DNA of 64,000 nucleotides from NCBI GenBank assembly GCA_963770375.1, contig CAVYPM010000016.1:1-64000 (forward strand). The letters run 5' to 3'. The notes under the pieces were generated by a model. That model searched no databases. It was not told where the DNA came from and worked only from the letters and a program-made list of their open reading frames with translations. This DNA comes from DASVBE01 sp963770375 (lineage in GTDB: Bacteria; Actinomycetota; Actinomycetes; Streptosporangiales; Streptosporangiaceae). The position numbers and the translations under genes were made by a program. Of this stretch, positions 35,817-46,911 are shown piece by piece; the stretch's first letter is position 1; the number at the start of each line of letters is the position of its first letter.

Positions 35817-36140
35817 TCAGCGGGGCTTGATCTCGCCCATCGGGCCGAAGCCGTCGTGCGGGGTGTCGATGTAGATGATCTGCGGCTGGGTGGCCACCAG
35901 GTCCGGCGCGACCTCGAAGAACTTCTTCACGTAGTCGTTCTTCACGTGGGCGGCGCCCGCGTCGGCGTCCTTGAAGCCCTCGATGCAGATGAACTCGTTC
36001 TCGTCGCCGATGTCCCGGGCGAAGTTGAAGAACAGGCAGCCGTCCTCGGAGTTGACGTCCTTGGCGTAGGCGTCCGCCACCGCGAGCCATTCGTCCATCT
36101 TCTCGGGCCGGATCCGCCACTTGATGTTGATCAGAATCAT
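35817..36140 (-). CDS. Antibiotic-biosynthesis-monooxygenase-fold protein (putative quinol monooxygenase, YgiN-like)
   Basis: A 107-residue ABM-fold protein (ferredoxin-like dimer). It begins MILINIKWRIRPEKMDEWLA, has the conserved NSEDGCLFFNFARD and NEFICIEGFKDADAGAAHVK with a His before the C-terminal DYVKKFFEVAPDL. The length is normal for YgiN-like cofactor-free quinol or anthrone oxygenases; the substrate is unknown. The AT-richer codons in the N-terminus are ordinary for a start region. It is a single gene, on the opposite strand to its VOC neighbour. Confidence 0.85.
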   Translation of the reverse strand: MILINIKWRIRPEKMDEWLAVADAYAKDVNSEDGCLFFNFARDIGDENEFICIEGFKDADAGAAHVKNDYVKKFFEVAPDLVATQPQIIYIDTPHDGFGPMGEIKPR

Positions 36141-36218
36141 GCGTTCTCTCCTCCGCGGTGACCGTCGCCCATCATCGTTGTGCGATGCCCAGCGACCGTC
36201 AACCGCAGGGCTGTCTCA

Positions 36219-37013
36219 TCATGATCCATAGCGGTAGGTGGCCGTGCACCCGCCGTCGACGGTCACGATGGAGCCGGTCATGAAGGACGCCTCGTCCGAG
36301 GCCAGGAACGTGGCGACGCGGGCCACTTCCTGGGGCTGAGCCTGGCGGCCGATGGGCTGCAGGGCGGCGCTGGCTTCCCGCCGGGCCTGGGCGGCGGCGC
36401 GCTCGTCCGGCGGCAGGGCTGCCCTCCGGCCGCCCATGTCGGTGTCGGTGTAGCCGGGGCAGATGGCGTTGACGCGCAGGCCGTCGCGGCTGTAGTCGAC
36501 GGCCAGCTGGCGGGTGAGGGTGACGATCGCGCCCTTGGAGGCGCAGTACGAGGGGGCCAGCGGCGCGCCGATCAGGCCGTAGGTGGAGGCGATGTTGATC
36601 ATGGCGCTGCGCGGGCGCCGCAGGAGGTGAGGTATCGCCGCCCGGGCGCACAGGAACGTGCCGCGGAGATTGACCGCGATCGTCCGGTCCCAGGAGTCGA
36701 TGCCGAGCTCGTGCAGGCGGTGCGACCCGCCGGAGACGCCGGCGTCGTTGACCAGGACGTCGATCTGCCCGAAGTCGGCTGCGGCGCCGTCGACCAGCGC
36801 GGCGACCTGATCGGGGTCGGCCACGTCGCAGGACCGGAAGGACGCCCGGCCGCCCGCGCTGACGATCTCGTCGGCGGTCCCCTGCCCGCCGGCGGCGTTC
36901 GTGTCGCCGATGGCGATGGCCGCGCCGGCCGCCGCCATCTCCAGGGCGATCGCCCGCCCGATGCCCGTGGCGCCGCCGGTCAGGAGCACCACTCTGTCGT
37001 TCAGCGAGGTCAT
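36219..37013 (-). CDS. Short-chain dehydrogenase/reductase (SDR)
   Basis: A 264-residue classical SDR. The NAD(P) motif TGGATGIGRAIALEMA is near residue 12, the Asp after strand 2 (IAIGDTNAAG) points to NAD preference, then CDVADPDQV, VNDAGVSGG (NNAG motif with Asp for the first Asn), the catalytic Ser in NIASTYGLIGAP and YxxxK as YCASKGAIVTLT, and PGYTDTDMG. The end, FMTGSIVTVDGGCTATYRYG, is typical. The substrate is unknown; the extended ALPPDERAAAQARREAS loop will determine it. ATG 37013. There are no obvious operon partners. Confidence 0.9.
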   Translation of the reverse strand: MTSLNDRVVLLTGGATGIGRAIALEMAAAGAAIAIGDTNAAGGQGTADEIVSAGGRASFRSCDVADPDQVAALVDGAAADFGQIDVLVNDAGVSGGSHRLHELGIDSWDRTIAVNLRGTFLCARAAIPHLLRRPRSAMINIASTYGLIGAPLAPSYCASKGAIVTLTRQLAVDYSRDGLRVNAICPGYTDTDMGGRRAALPPDERAAAQARREASAALQPIGRQAQPQEVARVATFLASDEASFMTGSIVTVDGGCTATYRYGS

Positions 37014-37089
37014 GGGTCCCGCCTCCTCACGATCTTGGTCCGGAAAGACGGTAACAACCGGGCCTATCGCCGGTGGCAGGCGGCCGTGG

Positions 37090-37578
37090 CTAAGCCGGGG
37101 GCAGGGTCAGGCGCATGATGACCTCGCCGGAGGGGTCGAGGTCGCCGGTGGGCTCGAAGCCGAGCCGCCGGTAGAACCCGGCCGGCTCGCCCTCCCCCGG
37201 CACGTAGCTGGTCAGCATCTCGGTGGCGCCGTCGGCGCGGATCAGGTCGGCCACCAGGCCGATGGCGGCGGCGCCGTAGCCGTGGCGCTGGTGACGCGCG
37301 TCGATGAGCAGCCGCCAGAGGAAGTAGGCCTGGATGATCTCCGGCGGCGCGGGCTCGGGGTTCCAGCTGACCATCACGAACCCGACCGGTTCACCGTCCG
37401 CGACGATCGCCCGGTACCAGGGCCTGGCCTGCGGGTACTCGGCGGCGTCGGCCAGCGACCTGGCCACGTCCGCCACGAACATCTCCTGCCCGGGCGCCAC
37501 GCGCAGGGCCAGAACCGCCTCGCGGTTGGCGTCGGTGATCTCTTCCAGCGTCACGGCCACGGGCGCCACGTTACGCAC
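37090..37578 (-). CDS. GNAT-family N-acetyltransferase
   Basis: A 162-residue acetyl-CoA-dependent acetyltransferase. It starts VTLEEITDANREAVLALRVA and has the GNAT core: strand VGFVMVSW, then FLWRLLIDARHQRHGYGAAAIGLV with the acetyl-CoA pyrophosphate loop RHGYGAA (R/Q-x-x-G-x-G/A), followed by SYVPGEGEPAGFYRRLGFEP (FY..LGF motif). The layout resembles spermidine/spermine-type acetyltransferases (BltD/PaiA-like), but the substrate is not proven. The start could also be the GTG a few codons downstream of 37578 (VAVTLEE). Confidence 0.87.
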   Translation of the reverse strand: MRNVAPVAVTLEEITDANREAVLALRVAPGQEMFVADVARSLADAAEYPQARPWYRAIVADGEPVGFVMVSWNPEPAPPEIIQAYFLWRLLIDARHQRHGYGAAAIGLVADLIRADGATEMLTSYVPGEGEPAGFYRRLGFEPTGDLDPSGEVIMRLTLPPA

Positions 37579-37638
37579 CGCCGGGGCCCGGAGGCTAGCG
37601 CCAGGCCAGGACGGCAGGACCGCGGTCCGGCCGCGGTG

Positions 37639-37824
37639 CTACCAGAGGTCGCCGCCGGTGAGGACGTAGATGAACGGCACCAGCGGGATCAGGCCGAAGA
37701 GTCCCCAGGCCGCTTTCCCGCCCCCGGACAGGTCAGGCCGGTCAGTGAGCAGGTCGATCCACATCAGGACGACCGCGATCGGATGCAGGATGCAGACCAG
37801 GAGCTCCAGGACCTTCTTCATCAT
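37639..37824 (-). CDS. Small two-helix membrane protein
   Basis: A 61-residue membrane protein: helix 1 is LELLVCILHPIAVVLMWIDL, then a polar turn TDRPDLSGGGKAAW, then helix 2 LFGLIPLVPFIYVLTGG and a C-terminal DLW. This is the PLDc_N-like layout (hydrophobic hairpin with G-K-x-x-W before helix 2). The function is unknown. ATG 37824; the next gene (ABC-2 permease) ends upstream on the same strand, but there is no sign that they form an operon. Confidence 0.72.
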   Translation of the reverse strand: MMKKVLELLVCILHPIAVVLMWIDLLTDRPDLSGGGKAAWGLFGLIPLVPFIYVLTGGDLW

Positions 37825-37852
37825 TTTCCGAACTTACCCTGCCGGGATGCCC

Positions 37853-38710
37853 TCAGGCGTCGCGAAGGCGCAGGACCGCGGCGCCGAGGATCAGGGCACC
37901 GAGGGCCCAGAGGGCCAGCACGCCGAGGCCCTGCCAGGGGGCGAGCGGCAGGGACCGCAGGCCGGCGGTGGCCTGGATCCAGAGGCCGGCGGTCATCGGG
38001 GCGGCCTGCTCCAGGTGGCGGGCCAGGGTCTGGTCCGGCACCACGGCGCTGACGATCGGGAACAGGTAGAGCAGACCGAGCACCAGGCCGGTGCCCACGG
38101 CGGAGTCACGGACCGCGGTGGCCACGCCGAGGGCCAGCAGGGCGATCAGCACCAGGTACAGCACCGAGCCGGCCGCGGCGCGCAGGTCCGGGCCGTTTCC
38201 CAGGGACATCACCGCGTAGCCGTTCGCCGCGGACAGCCCCCGGCCGGGCAGGATCAGCCGCCCGGCGAGAACCGACCCCAGCACGGCGACGGCCCCGGCG
38301 GCCGCCGCCCCGCCGGTCACCACGACCGCCTTGGCGGTCAGCATTGCCAGCCGCCGCGGCGTCGCGGCCAGCGTCACGCGGATCATCCCGGTGCCGTACT
38401 CGCCGCCCACGGCCAGCACGGCCAGCAGCGCGACGATCGCCTGCCCGAGGGTCACCCCGGCCAGGCTGAGCCGGGCCGGGTCGGCCGCCGCGCCGGCGGG
38501 CACGCCGCCGGACGGCAGGGCGGCGGTCCCCGCCACGGCCACGCCCGCCGCGATGGTGACCGCGACCGCGGCGGCCAGCAGCCACCACGTGCCGGCCAGC
38601 GTCCGCAGCTTCGTCCACTCCGCGTGCACCGCGTCCGGCAGGGCGGTCCTGGCGCCCCGGCCGGGCCGCGCCAACCCGGCCGGGGCGCCGGCTCCGGCGA
38701 CAGCTTGCAT
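37853..38710 (-). CDS. ABC-2-type transporter permease
   Basis: A 285-residue permease with six membrane helices. The N-terminus has the actinobacterial exporter motif LPDAVHAEWTKLRTLAGTWW before helix 1 (WWLLAAAVAVTIAAGVAVAG), then VALLAVLAVGGEYGTGMIRVTLAATPRRLAMLTAKAVVV (read in parts) with the E-Y-x-x-G-x-I-R coupling segment. The last helix is followed by RLRDA. ATG 38710 overlaps the stop of the preceding permease as TGATG, so the two are coupled. With that permease and the ATPase at 40322 it forms an exporter, probably sensed by the divergent two-component pair. Confidence 0.87.
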   Translation of the reverse strand: MQAVAGAGAPAGLARPGRGARTALPDAVHAEWTKLRTLAGTWWLLAAAVAVTIAAGVAVAGTAALPSGGVPAGAAADPARLSLAGVTLGQAIVALLAVLAVGGEYGTGMIRVTLAATPRRLAMLTAKAVVVTGGAAAAGAVAVLGSVLAGRLILPGRGLSAANGYAVMSLGNGPDLRAAAGSVLYLVLIALLALGVATAVRDSAVGTGLVLGLLYLFPIVSAVVPDQTLARHLEQAAPMTAGLWIQATAGLRSLPLAPWQGLGVLALWALGALILGAAVLRLRDA

Positions 38711-40322
38711 CACGCGTCCCGGCGGCGCAGCAGCACAGCCGCGCCGGCCAGCGCCACCGCCGTCCAGCCGCACAGCACCGCAAGCCCGGTCCACGGGCCG
38801 AGCGGGTAGTACCCGGACACGACCGAGTAGAGAACGCTGACCTGCGGATACCGCGGGTACGGCGCCTGGACGGCGAAGCCCGCCGCGGGGGTGATCCGCA
38901 GCAGCCAGTCCGCCGCGCCGGACGGCACCACCGCGGCGACGGACAGGAAGTACGGCAGCACGACCGTGACGATGACGATCGTGACCGCCACCGCGCCGCG
39001 GCGCACCATCGAGCCGACGGCGAGGGCGAACACGGCGCTCACCGCCGCCAGCACCCCGGTGGCGATGATCAAGCGGGCCTCGGTGAGCCCGGTCACGGGG
39101 AACTGGTAGGTGCCGCGGGCGTGCGTGACCGCGGTGCCGGCGAGCACGGCGATCCCGGCGCCCGCCAGCCCGGTCACGAACGCGACCGCGCCGATCACCA
39201 CCGCCTTCGCGGCCAGGGCCCGGCCGCGCCGCGGGCTGGCGGCGAGCGTGACCCGGATCAGGTTCCGCCGGTACTCGGCGGTCATGAACATGGTCGCGAC
39301 CACGGCCAGCGCGATCAGCCCGGCGAACGTGCCCAGGAGGTAGCCGCCAACGGTGGCGGCGGTGGCCGCGGGCCCGCCGTTGCCCGGCCGGGACCGGCGC
39401 GATGTCACCGGATCCGGTCACCGTGAACCGGCCGCCGGCCTGGTGATACCGCCCGATCCCCGACCGTTGGCGGCCCCGATCCCCGACTCGCTGGCGGCCC
39501 CGATGTACGTGCCCGCCCACGGGCCGCGGAAGCCGCTGACGTGATCGATCACGGCGGTGGCCTGGGTGGGGCCGCCGCCCCCCTGGATCCCGCCACCGAG
39601 GTGCTGGACTTCCGGGTTGTCATCAGGGGACGCGGCGAACAGCCCGGCCTGCACGGTGGACGGCAGGCCGGGCAGCGTCACGGCGCCGGCCTTGACCCAG
39701 TGCGTGCCGTCCGCCGAGTCATAGCCGGTGATCACATCGCCGGCCCGGGTCAGCCGCAGCCAGCGCGGGTTCGCGGGGCCGACGGTGCCGGGCAGGCCCG
39801 GGCGGTCCGCGGTGTAGTTCCACTGCATGCGCACCCCGTGGCCGGCCGCGACCATCATCGCCGCGTACTCCGAACCCGGCTTCAGGCTCTGCTTGATGAT
39901 GATCCCGGCCTTGGCCCATTCCTGGGTCCCGGGCCGCAGGCGTGGGCGACGGGGTGTTCAGGTTCGCCGCCGGGACCAGGCCGGTCAGTGACGCGACCCG
40001 GACCGTGATCGTGCCGTTCCCGGCGAGCGGCTGGTGCACGAAGTAGAAGCTGTCGGTCACCGGCTCGCCGCCGGGGCCGAGCGGGAACGAGGGCTGGGAG
40101 GCCGGCCCGCAGTGCGCCGGGCCGTTGCGCCGTCCGCTGGCACACGGTGCCGCTGGCTCCGGTGGTGAGCAGGCCGAACCCGGCCGCCACCACGACCGCG
40201 ACGATCAGGCCGAGAATCCAGCCGCGGACCGTGCGGAACTTCGTCCACTCCGCACGGACAAGCTGCGCGAACCCGTCGGGTCCCGGCCGCTGGCCCGAGC
40301 GGTAGGGGGTGATCGTGGCCAT
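38710..40322 (-). CDS. ABC-2-type permease with an inserted DUF1349/LamG-like extracytoplasmic domain, several frameshifts
   Basis: A permease of about 535 residues. N-terminal LVRAEWTKFRTVRGWILGLI leads to helix 1. Then, instead of helix 2, comes an extracytoplasmic concanavalin-like domain: SFYFVHQPLAGNGTITVRVA, MMVAAGHGVRMQWNYTADRP, PRWLRLTRAGDVITGYDSAD, GTHWVKAG and VQAGLFAASPDDNP, closing with GRFTVTGSGDIAPV. Helices 2-6 follow with TAEYRRNLIRVTLAASPRRG. Breaks near 40110, 39940, 39430 and 39395 scatter it over frames. ATG 40322 overlaps the ATPase stop (TGATG). The domain probably reads a carbohydrate or cell-wall ligand (inferred). Confidence 0.75.
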
Positions 40323-41242
40323 CACTGCGCACCTCCCCCGCGGAACTCCACCGCGTCCCTGGTGAGCTCCATGTAGGCCTCTTCCAGCGACGCCCGGTGC
40401 CCGGTGATCCCGGAGAACGGGATGCGGCTGCCGGTGAGGGCCGCCACGATCTTCTCCGCGGTCAGGCCGGAGACCGTGAGCGTGTCCGGCGCGGTCGCGG
40501 CCACCACGGCCCCGGCGTGCGCCAGGACCGTCATCGCCTCGGCGCGCGCCGTCGTGCGCAGCTCCACCTGCTCGCCGGACGCGGCCTCGATCAGGGCCGC
40601 CACGCTGGTGTCGGCGATGACCCGGCCGCGGCCGGCGACCACCAGATGATCGGCCGAGTCCTGCAGCTCGCTCATCAGGTGGCTGGACACCAGCACGGCC
40701 CGCCCCTCGGCGGCGAGCGACTTCAGGAAACCGCGTATCCAGACGATGCCCTCGGGGTCCATGCCGTTGAACGGCTCGTCCATCATCACCACCGGCGGGT
40801 CACCGAGCAGCGCGGCGGCGATACCGAGCCGCTGCCGCATGCCCAGCGAGTAGCCGCCGGCCTTGCGCTTCGCGACGGACGCCAGCCCGGCCAGTTCCAG
40901 GACCTGATCGGCCCGGCGGCCGCCCAGGCCCTGCGAGTGGGCCAGCCAGAGAAGGTGGTTGCGCGCGCTTCTGCTCGGCTGGAGCGCCGCGGCGTCGAGC
41001 AGCGCGCCGACATGGCTGAGCGGGTGCCGCAGCGCGTGGTACGGCTGCCCGCCGATGAGCGCGGTGCCCTCGTCGGCCGCGTCCAGGCCGAGGATGATCC
41101 GCATCGTGGTGGATTTGCCCGCGCCGTTGGGGCCGACGAAGCCGGTCACCTGGCCGGCCAGGACGGTGAACGACATCCCGTCCAGAGCCTGCGCGGGCCC
41201 GAACCGCTTGCGCAGCCCGGCTACTTCGATCGCTGCTTCCAT
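40322..41242 (-). CDS. ABC transporter ATP-binding protein (drug/bacteriocin exporter type)
   Basis: A 306-residue ABC ATPase with a C-terminal extension typical of CcmA/BcrA-like exporters. Walker A is GPNGAGKSTT (~residue 37), the Q-loop region is VGALLDAAALQPSRSARNHL, the signature is YSLGMRQRLGIAAALL, Walker B is PPVVMMDEPFNGMDPEG and the switch His is in SSHLMSELQ. The C-terminal part ends SLEEAYMELTRDAVEF, the usual SLEE(A/V)F motif. It is the first gene of a minus-strand operon with two permeases and is divergent from a histidine kinase gene. Substrate unknown. Confidence 0.92.
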   Translation of the reverse strand: MEAAIEVAGLRKRFGPAQALDGMSFTVLAGQVTGFVGPNGAGKSTTMRIILGLDAADEGTALIGGQPYHALRHPLSHVGALLDAAALQPSRSARNHLLWLAHSQGLGGRRADQVLELAGLASVAKRKAGGYSLGMRQRLGIAAALLGDPPVVMMDEPFNGMDPEGIVWIRGFLKSLAAEGRAVLVSSHLMSELQDSADHLVVAGRGRVIADTSVAALIEAASGEQVELRTTARAEAMTVLAHAGAVVAATAPDTLTVSGLTAEKIVAALTGSRIPFSGITGHRASLEEAYMELTRDAVEFRGGGAQ

Positions 41243-41411
41243 GGCCGGGAATCTACGGCCGGCCAGGGGCCGGGGTCGTCACGCGGCAGAGCGGTCTTCG
41301 CCCGTCCCCGTCACGGGGGACCGGCCGGGCGGCCTGGTCCCCCGTGCGAGCTACGGCCGGCTGCCCGCTGCGGGGGACGCGGCCGGCTCAGCGCGTGAGG
41401 ACAATGCTGGT

Positions 41412-42685
41412 ATGGCCCCGGACCGGCTCGCGCGCATCACGGCCGCCAGGCACGCGCCGGCGCTCGGCGTCGCGCTGCTCGCCCTGGCCGCGTGCGGGCA
41501 GGCGGCCGCCCAGGCCGTGGGGCTCGCCGGCCATCAGCCCGCCCAGAGCGTGGCCGTCCTGTACGTGCTGCCGCTGTGCCTGTTCGCCCTGCTGTCGACC
41601 GTGCCACTGGCCGTCCTCGGCGCGGCCCCGGCGGCGGTTGCGGTCACGGCCGGGAACACGGCATCGCTCGCCGCCTTCGGCACCGCCACCGTGGCCGGGA
41701 TCGCCGCGCAGCTGATCGCGGGCTACTGGCTCGGCAGCCTGGACGAATCCCGCAGCCCGCACACCCGCGGCGTCGCCCTCGCGCAGCCCCTGGCGATCGG
41801 GCTCGCGGTGCCGTTCGGCGTGCTGGCGCTGACCAGCCACGGCAGCGTGGCCGCCATCCTGCTCGCGGCGGGCGCACCGGCTGCCGCGGCGGCCGGGATC
41901 ACGGTACGGGCCCGGCGCGAGGCACGGATCCGGACCGCGGCCGGCGAAGCGCTGGCGGACACGCTCACCGAGCACACCGCGCGCGGCGAGCGCGCCCGCA
42001 TCGCCCGCGAGCTGCACGACGTGGTCGCGCACCACATCTCGATGGTCGCGGTGCAGGCGGAGACCGCGCGGCTGACCACGCCGGGGCTGCCCGCGGCCGG
42101 GGCGCAGCGTTTCACCGAGATCGGCAACACCGCACGGGCCGGGCTGACCGAGATGCGCCGGCTGCTCGGCGTGCTCCGCGAGGACGCCGAGGAGGCGGGT
42201 GCCACCGTCGCCGACCGGCACCCGCAGCCGGGGCTGCCGCAGCTCGCCGAGCTGATCGACGCGGCCCGGCAGGCCTCCGGCTCGTCCGCCCGGCTGATCG
42301 TTTCCGGCCCCGTCGCCGAGTTCGACCCGGGCGTCGAGCTGGCCGCCTACCGGATCGTGCAGGAGGCACTCACGAACGTGCGGCGGCACGCGCCGGGCGC
42401 CGCGGTCGACGTCGAGCTCCGCTACCAGGACGACGCGCTGCACCTGCGGATCCGCGACAACGGCCCGGGCCCCGCACGGCCGCGAGCCGCCGGCCAGGCC
42501 GCCGGCGCACCGCCCGCCGGCTGGCCAGCCGGCGCCGGGACGCCAGGCGAGATGCCCGGCGGCGGGCACGGGCTGTCCGGGATGCGCGAGCGGGCCCTGG
42601 CGGTCGGCGGCTCGCTGCGGACCGGCGCCGCCCCGGGCGGCGGCTTCCTCGTGGCGGCCGACCTGCCGGCGAAACCGGAGACCCC

Positions 42686-42689
<4 letters not shown>
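41412..42689 (+). CDS. Sensor histidine kinase (NarL/DesK type, HisKA_3)
   Basis: A 425-residue membrane kinase. The N-terminal sensor is about five helices (ALGVALLALAACGQAAAQAV to AILLAAGAPAAAAAGITV) with almost no loops, so it probably senses within the membrane. The dimerisation/phosphoacceptor box is ERARIARELHDVVAHHISMV (His in ELHD), the N-box is VQEALTNVRRHAPGA and the G-boxes are IRDNGPG and GHGLSGMRERA, separated by a Pro/Ala-rich insert. ATG 41412. The stop overlaps the response-regulator ATG as ATGA. It probably controls the divergent ABC-2 exporter operon. Confidence 0.9.
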
Positions 42690-43369
<680 letters not shown>

Positions 43370-43372
<3 letters not shown>

Positions 43373-43417
43373 CCGAGCACGGGGCTAGCCGAGCACGGGG
43401 CCAGCCGAGCACGGGGC
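43370..43417. repeat. Three tandem 16-bp repeats after the response-regulator stop
   Basis: Units (T/C)AGCCGAGCACGGGGC are repeated three times head to tail, the first including the TAG stop, followed by a partial CAGC. They lie between two convergent genes. No stem is evident. This is probably replication slippage; a role in 3'-end processing cannot be excluded. Confidence 0.8.
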
Positions 43418-43429
43418 CAGCACCAGCGC

Positions 43430-44611
<1,182 letters not shown>

Positions 44612-44743
44612 CCGTGACCTCCCCGGCCCGCACCAGCCTCGCTGCCCAGAAGGTCAGTCAACACTGAGACGGCCGGGAGGCCGATGGGGGGTGCCGGGAG
44701 GCAGCGGGGTGGCCGGGCCGGGATTCGCCAGACCGGGATTCGA

Positions 44744-45887
44744 TCAGTTACGGGCGAACAGCCCGGCCGCCCAGTTGCGGGCCAGCCGTGGCCTGAGCGG
44801 ATGGTCCGCCGCGAGGAGGCCGCCGAGGGCACCACCCATCGCGCCGAGCACCGGGCCGATGATCATGACGAACACGGCCGTCATGAAGAGGCCGGTGAGC
44901 ATCATGCCGCAGACGGCGCCGGTCACCGCGCCGGCGAGCAGTGCCTGCCTGGCCCGCGCGGCGCGCAGCGTCTCCGGGTCCCCGGTGCCGGGCAGCCGCC
45001 ACACCGCCGCCGCGCCGGCGAGGGTGCCGAGCAGGAAGATCGTGGTGATGACGATCAGGAACAGCCAGTCCGCATAACGGTCATCCACCCGCGTGAGCCC
45101 GAGCACGGCCAGGACCGTGATGAGGCCGGCGGCCAGGCCGACGAGGGCGCCCGCCCCGAGGGAGGCATTGGCTACCGCCGAGCGCCGCGAGGTCGCGGCG
45201 AGGATCCCGGCGGCGTAGGAGACCGTGAGTGCCTGGACCGGCACGATCACGAACAAGAGCACACCCGCGATCGCGGCAACGGACCCCAGCGCGGCTGGAT
45301 CGGCATCGGGCCATCTCGCCTTGATCACGGCCACCGTGGCCAGTCCCGCGCCGACCACCACGGGCGCGACGATCTCACGGGGCAGGCTGAACGGGGCCGG
45401 CCCATGAGGAGCGGCGAAGAGGCGGCTGTCCATCCGTACCAGGGACACGCCCAGGCCGCAGAGCGCCGCGCAGCCCGCCACCCGCGCCAGCCGCGCCGTG
45501 CGGGTGCTGCCGACCGGGCCGAACCAGCCGCGCCGCCGGCCTACCCACGGCAGCATGATCAGCGCGGCCACCCCGACCAGGACCCGGATCCGGTCGGTTA
45601 CCGCCATCGGGTCGTTGGCCCCGTAGCTGTGCCAGGTCAGCCACACCACCCAGGCCCCGGCGGCCGCCACCGCCGCGGCCCCCAGCCAGTACACGACCTT
45701 GCGCACCACTGTTGGCCTCCCGCCCCACCAGCCGTAGCCCGCCCGCGAGCCAGCGCAGCCGCGGCCACCCCGCCGCGACCTCACCGGCCTCGGCCCCCAC
45801 CGCCTCGGCCCACTGCTGCCGCCCGGGCGGCAGCAGCCGCGCCGCATAGCCCAGCAGTCCCGCCAGCACGCGGGTCAGCCAGCGCAC
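44744..45887 (-). CDS. Multi-span membrane protein of unknown function, frameshifted
   Basis: A protein of about 380 residues. The cytoplasmic N-terminus is RWLTRVLAGLLGYAARLLPP then GRQQWAEAVGAEAGEVAAGW and PRLRWLAGGL, a block I have seen in actinobacterial membrane proteins encoded next to PadR regulators. About ten helices follow, such as VVYWLGAAAVAAAGAWVVWL, EIVAPVVVGAGLATVAVI and MMLTGLFMTAVFVMIIGPVL. One extra base near 45720 joins the N-terminal block to the helices. GTG 45887 is the start. No PadR gene is now upstream, only a palindromic operator-like site at 45966. Function unknown. Confidence 0.72.
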
Positions 45888-45965
45888 AGCGCCGCCCTAC
45901 TCGGTGCCGGGAACTCCGGGCGGCGGGCCATGACAGCACACGCTACCTCGGCAGATACCGCAATG

Positions 45966-45979
45966 TCTACCTAGGTAGA
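45966..45979. promoter_or_regulatory. PadR-like palindromic operator without an adjacent regulator gene
   Basis: TCTACCTAGGTAGA is a perfect 14-bp palindrome, and a degenerate repeat (CGAGGTAG) lies 15 bases away toward the membrane-protein gene. It occupies the promoter position for the gene starting at 45887. Palindromes with TACCTAGGTA cores are typical of PadR-type sites. Between it and the gene there is only a short frame beginning MARRPEFPAP (start near 45932, stop near 45876), possibly a residue of a lost regulator. Confidence 0.5.
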
Positions 45980-46018
45980 GCATGATGACGACAGGGAGAG
46001 CTTCCCGGCCGCGGCGGG

Positions 46019-46911
46019 CTACACGCCTGCGGCGACGCGGGCCTGGGCGCCTTCCCACCAGCCGGGCTCGGGACGGGCCGTCTCGATCCACCAGGTCGCC
46101 CCGGCCGCTACGTACGGCGCGGCCCGCTCCGCCACCGCCGACGGGTCGTCAGCCACCTCGGTCCACACCACCAGGTCGAACCCGTCCGCCGAGCCCGCGC
46201 GCCGCGGCCGCGGCCGCGCCGATGTCGGCCATGTCCTGCGCCGACGGGGTGGCCAGCTTCCGGTCGGCGTACCGGATCGGCACCATGCCGTCCCACCGCA
46301 GCGCCCGCTCGACCGGCCGCCGGTTGGGCAGCACGCCGCCGACCCAGACCGGGATCCGGGGCCGCTGCACCGGCGGCGGGCTGAACCGCACCGGGTCCAG
46401 CCTGGAAGTGCTTCCCGCGGTACGAGAACTTCTCCCCCGACCACAGCCCGGCCATCACGGCCAGGCCCTCGTCCAGCAGTTCCGCCCGCTCCCGCTCCCC
46501 CGACGGCTCGCCGAGAATGCCGAAGTCCCCGTAGGCCGGCGACCCGATGCCGACGCCCAGGATCAGCCGCCCGTTGCTCAGGCGGTCCAGCGTCGTGGTC
46601 TCCTTGGCCAGCTGCCACGGCCGCCGCCGCGGCACCGGCGTGATCATCGTCCCGATCCTGATCCGGCTCGTCGACGCCGCCACCACGGCCAGCACCAGCC
46701 ACGGGTCCACGATCGGCGGGCCCTCACCGGTGTTCGAGAACACGATGTGGTCCCACAGGAAGAACCCGTCGAACCCGGCGGCCTCCGCCGCGATGCCGAG
46801 CCGCACCAGCTCCATCGGGTCATCGGCGAAGCACGGCACGGCCAGACCGCGCTGCAGCCCGGATCCCGGCGCCCCGCCACCCGCCGGGACCGCCGCAGTC
46901 AGCGACGCCAT
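46019..46911 (-). CDS. LLM-class flavin-dependent oxidoreductase, two frameshifts
   Basis: A luciferase-like monooxygenase of about 297 residues, using FMN or F420. Conserved blocks are GLAVPCFADDPMELVRLGI, EAAGFDGFFLWDHIVF, STSRIRIGTMITPVPRRRPW, QLAKETTTLDRLSNGRLILG, VGIGSP and IPVWVGGVLPNRRPVERAL. The end, VVWTEVADDPSAV then PYVAAGATWWIETARPEPGW, is in a third frame. Extra bases near 46400 and 46200 are needed to join them. ATG 46911 overlaps the stop of the DapA-like gene (TGATG). It belongs to the operon under the operator at 47755. The presence of npdG makes F420 a real option. Confidence 0.87.
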
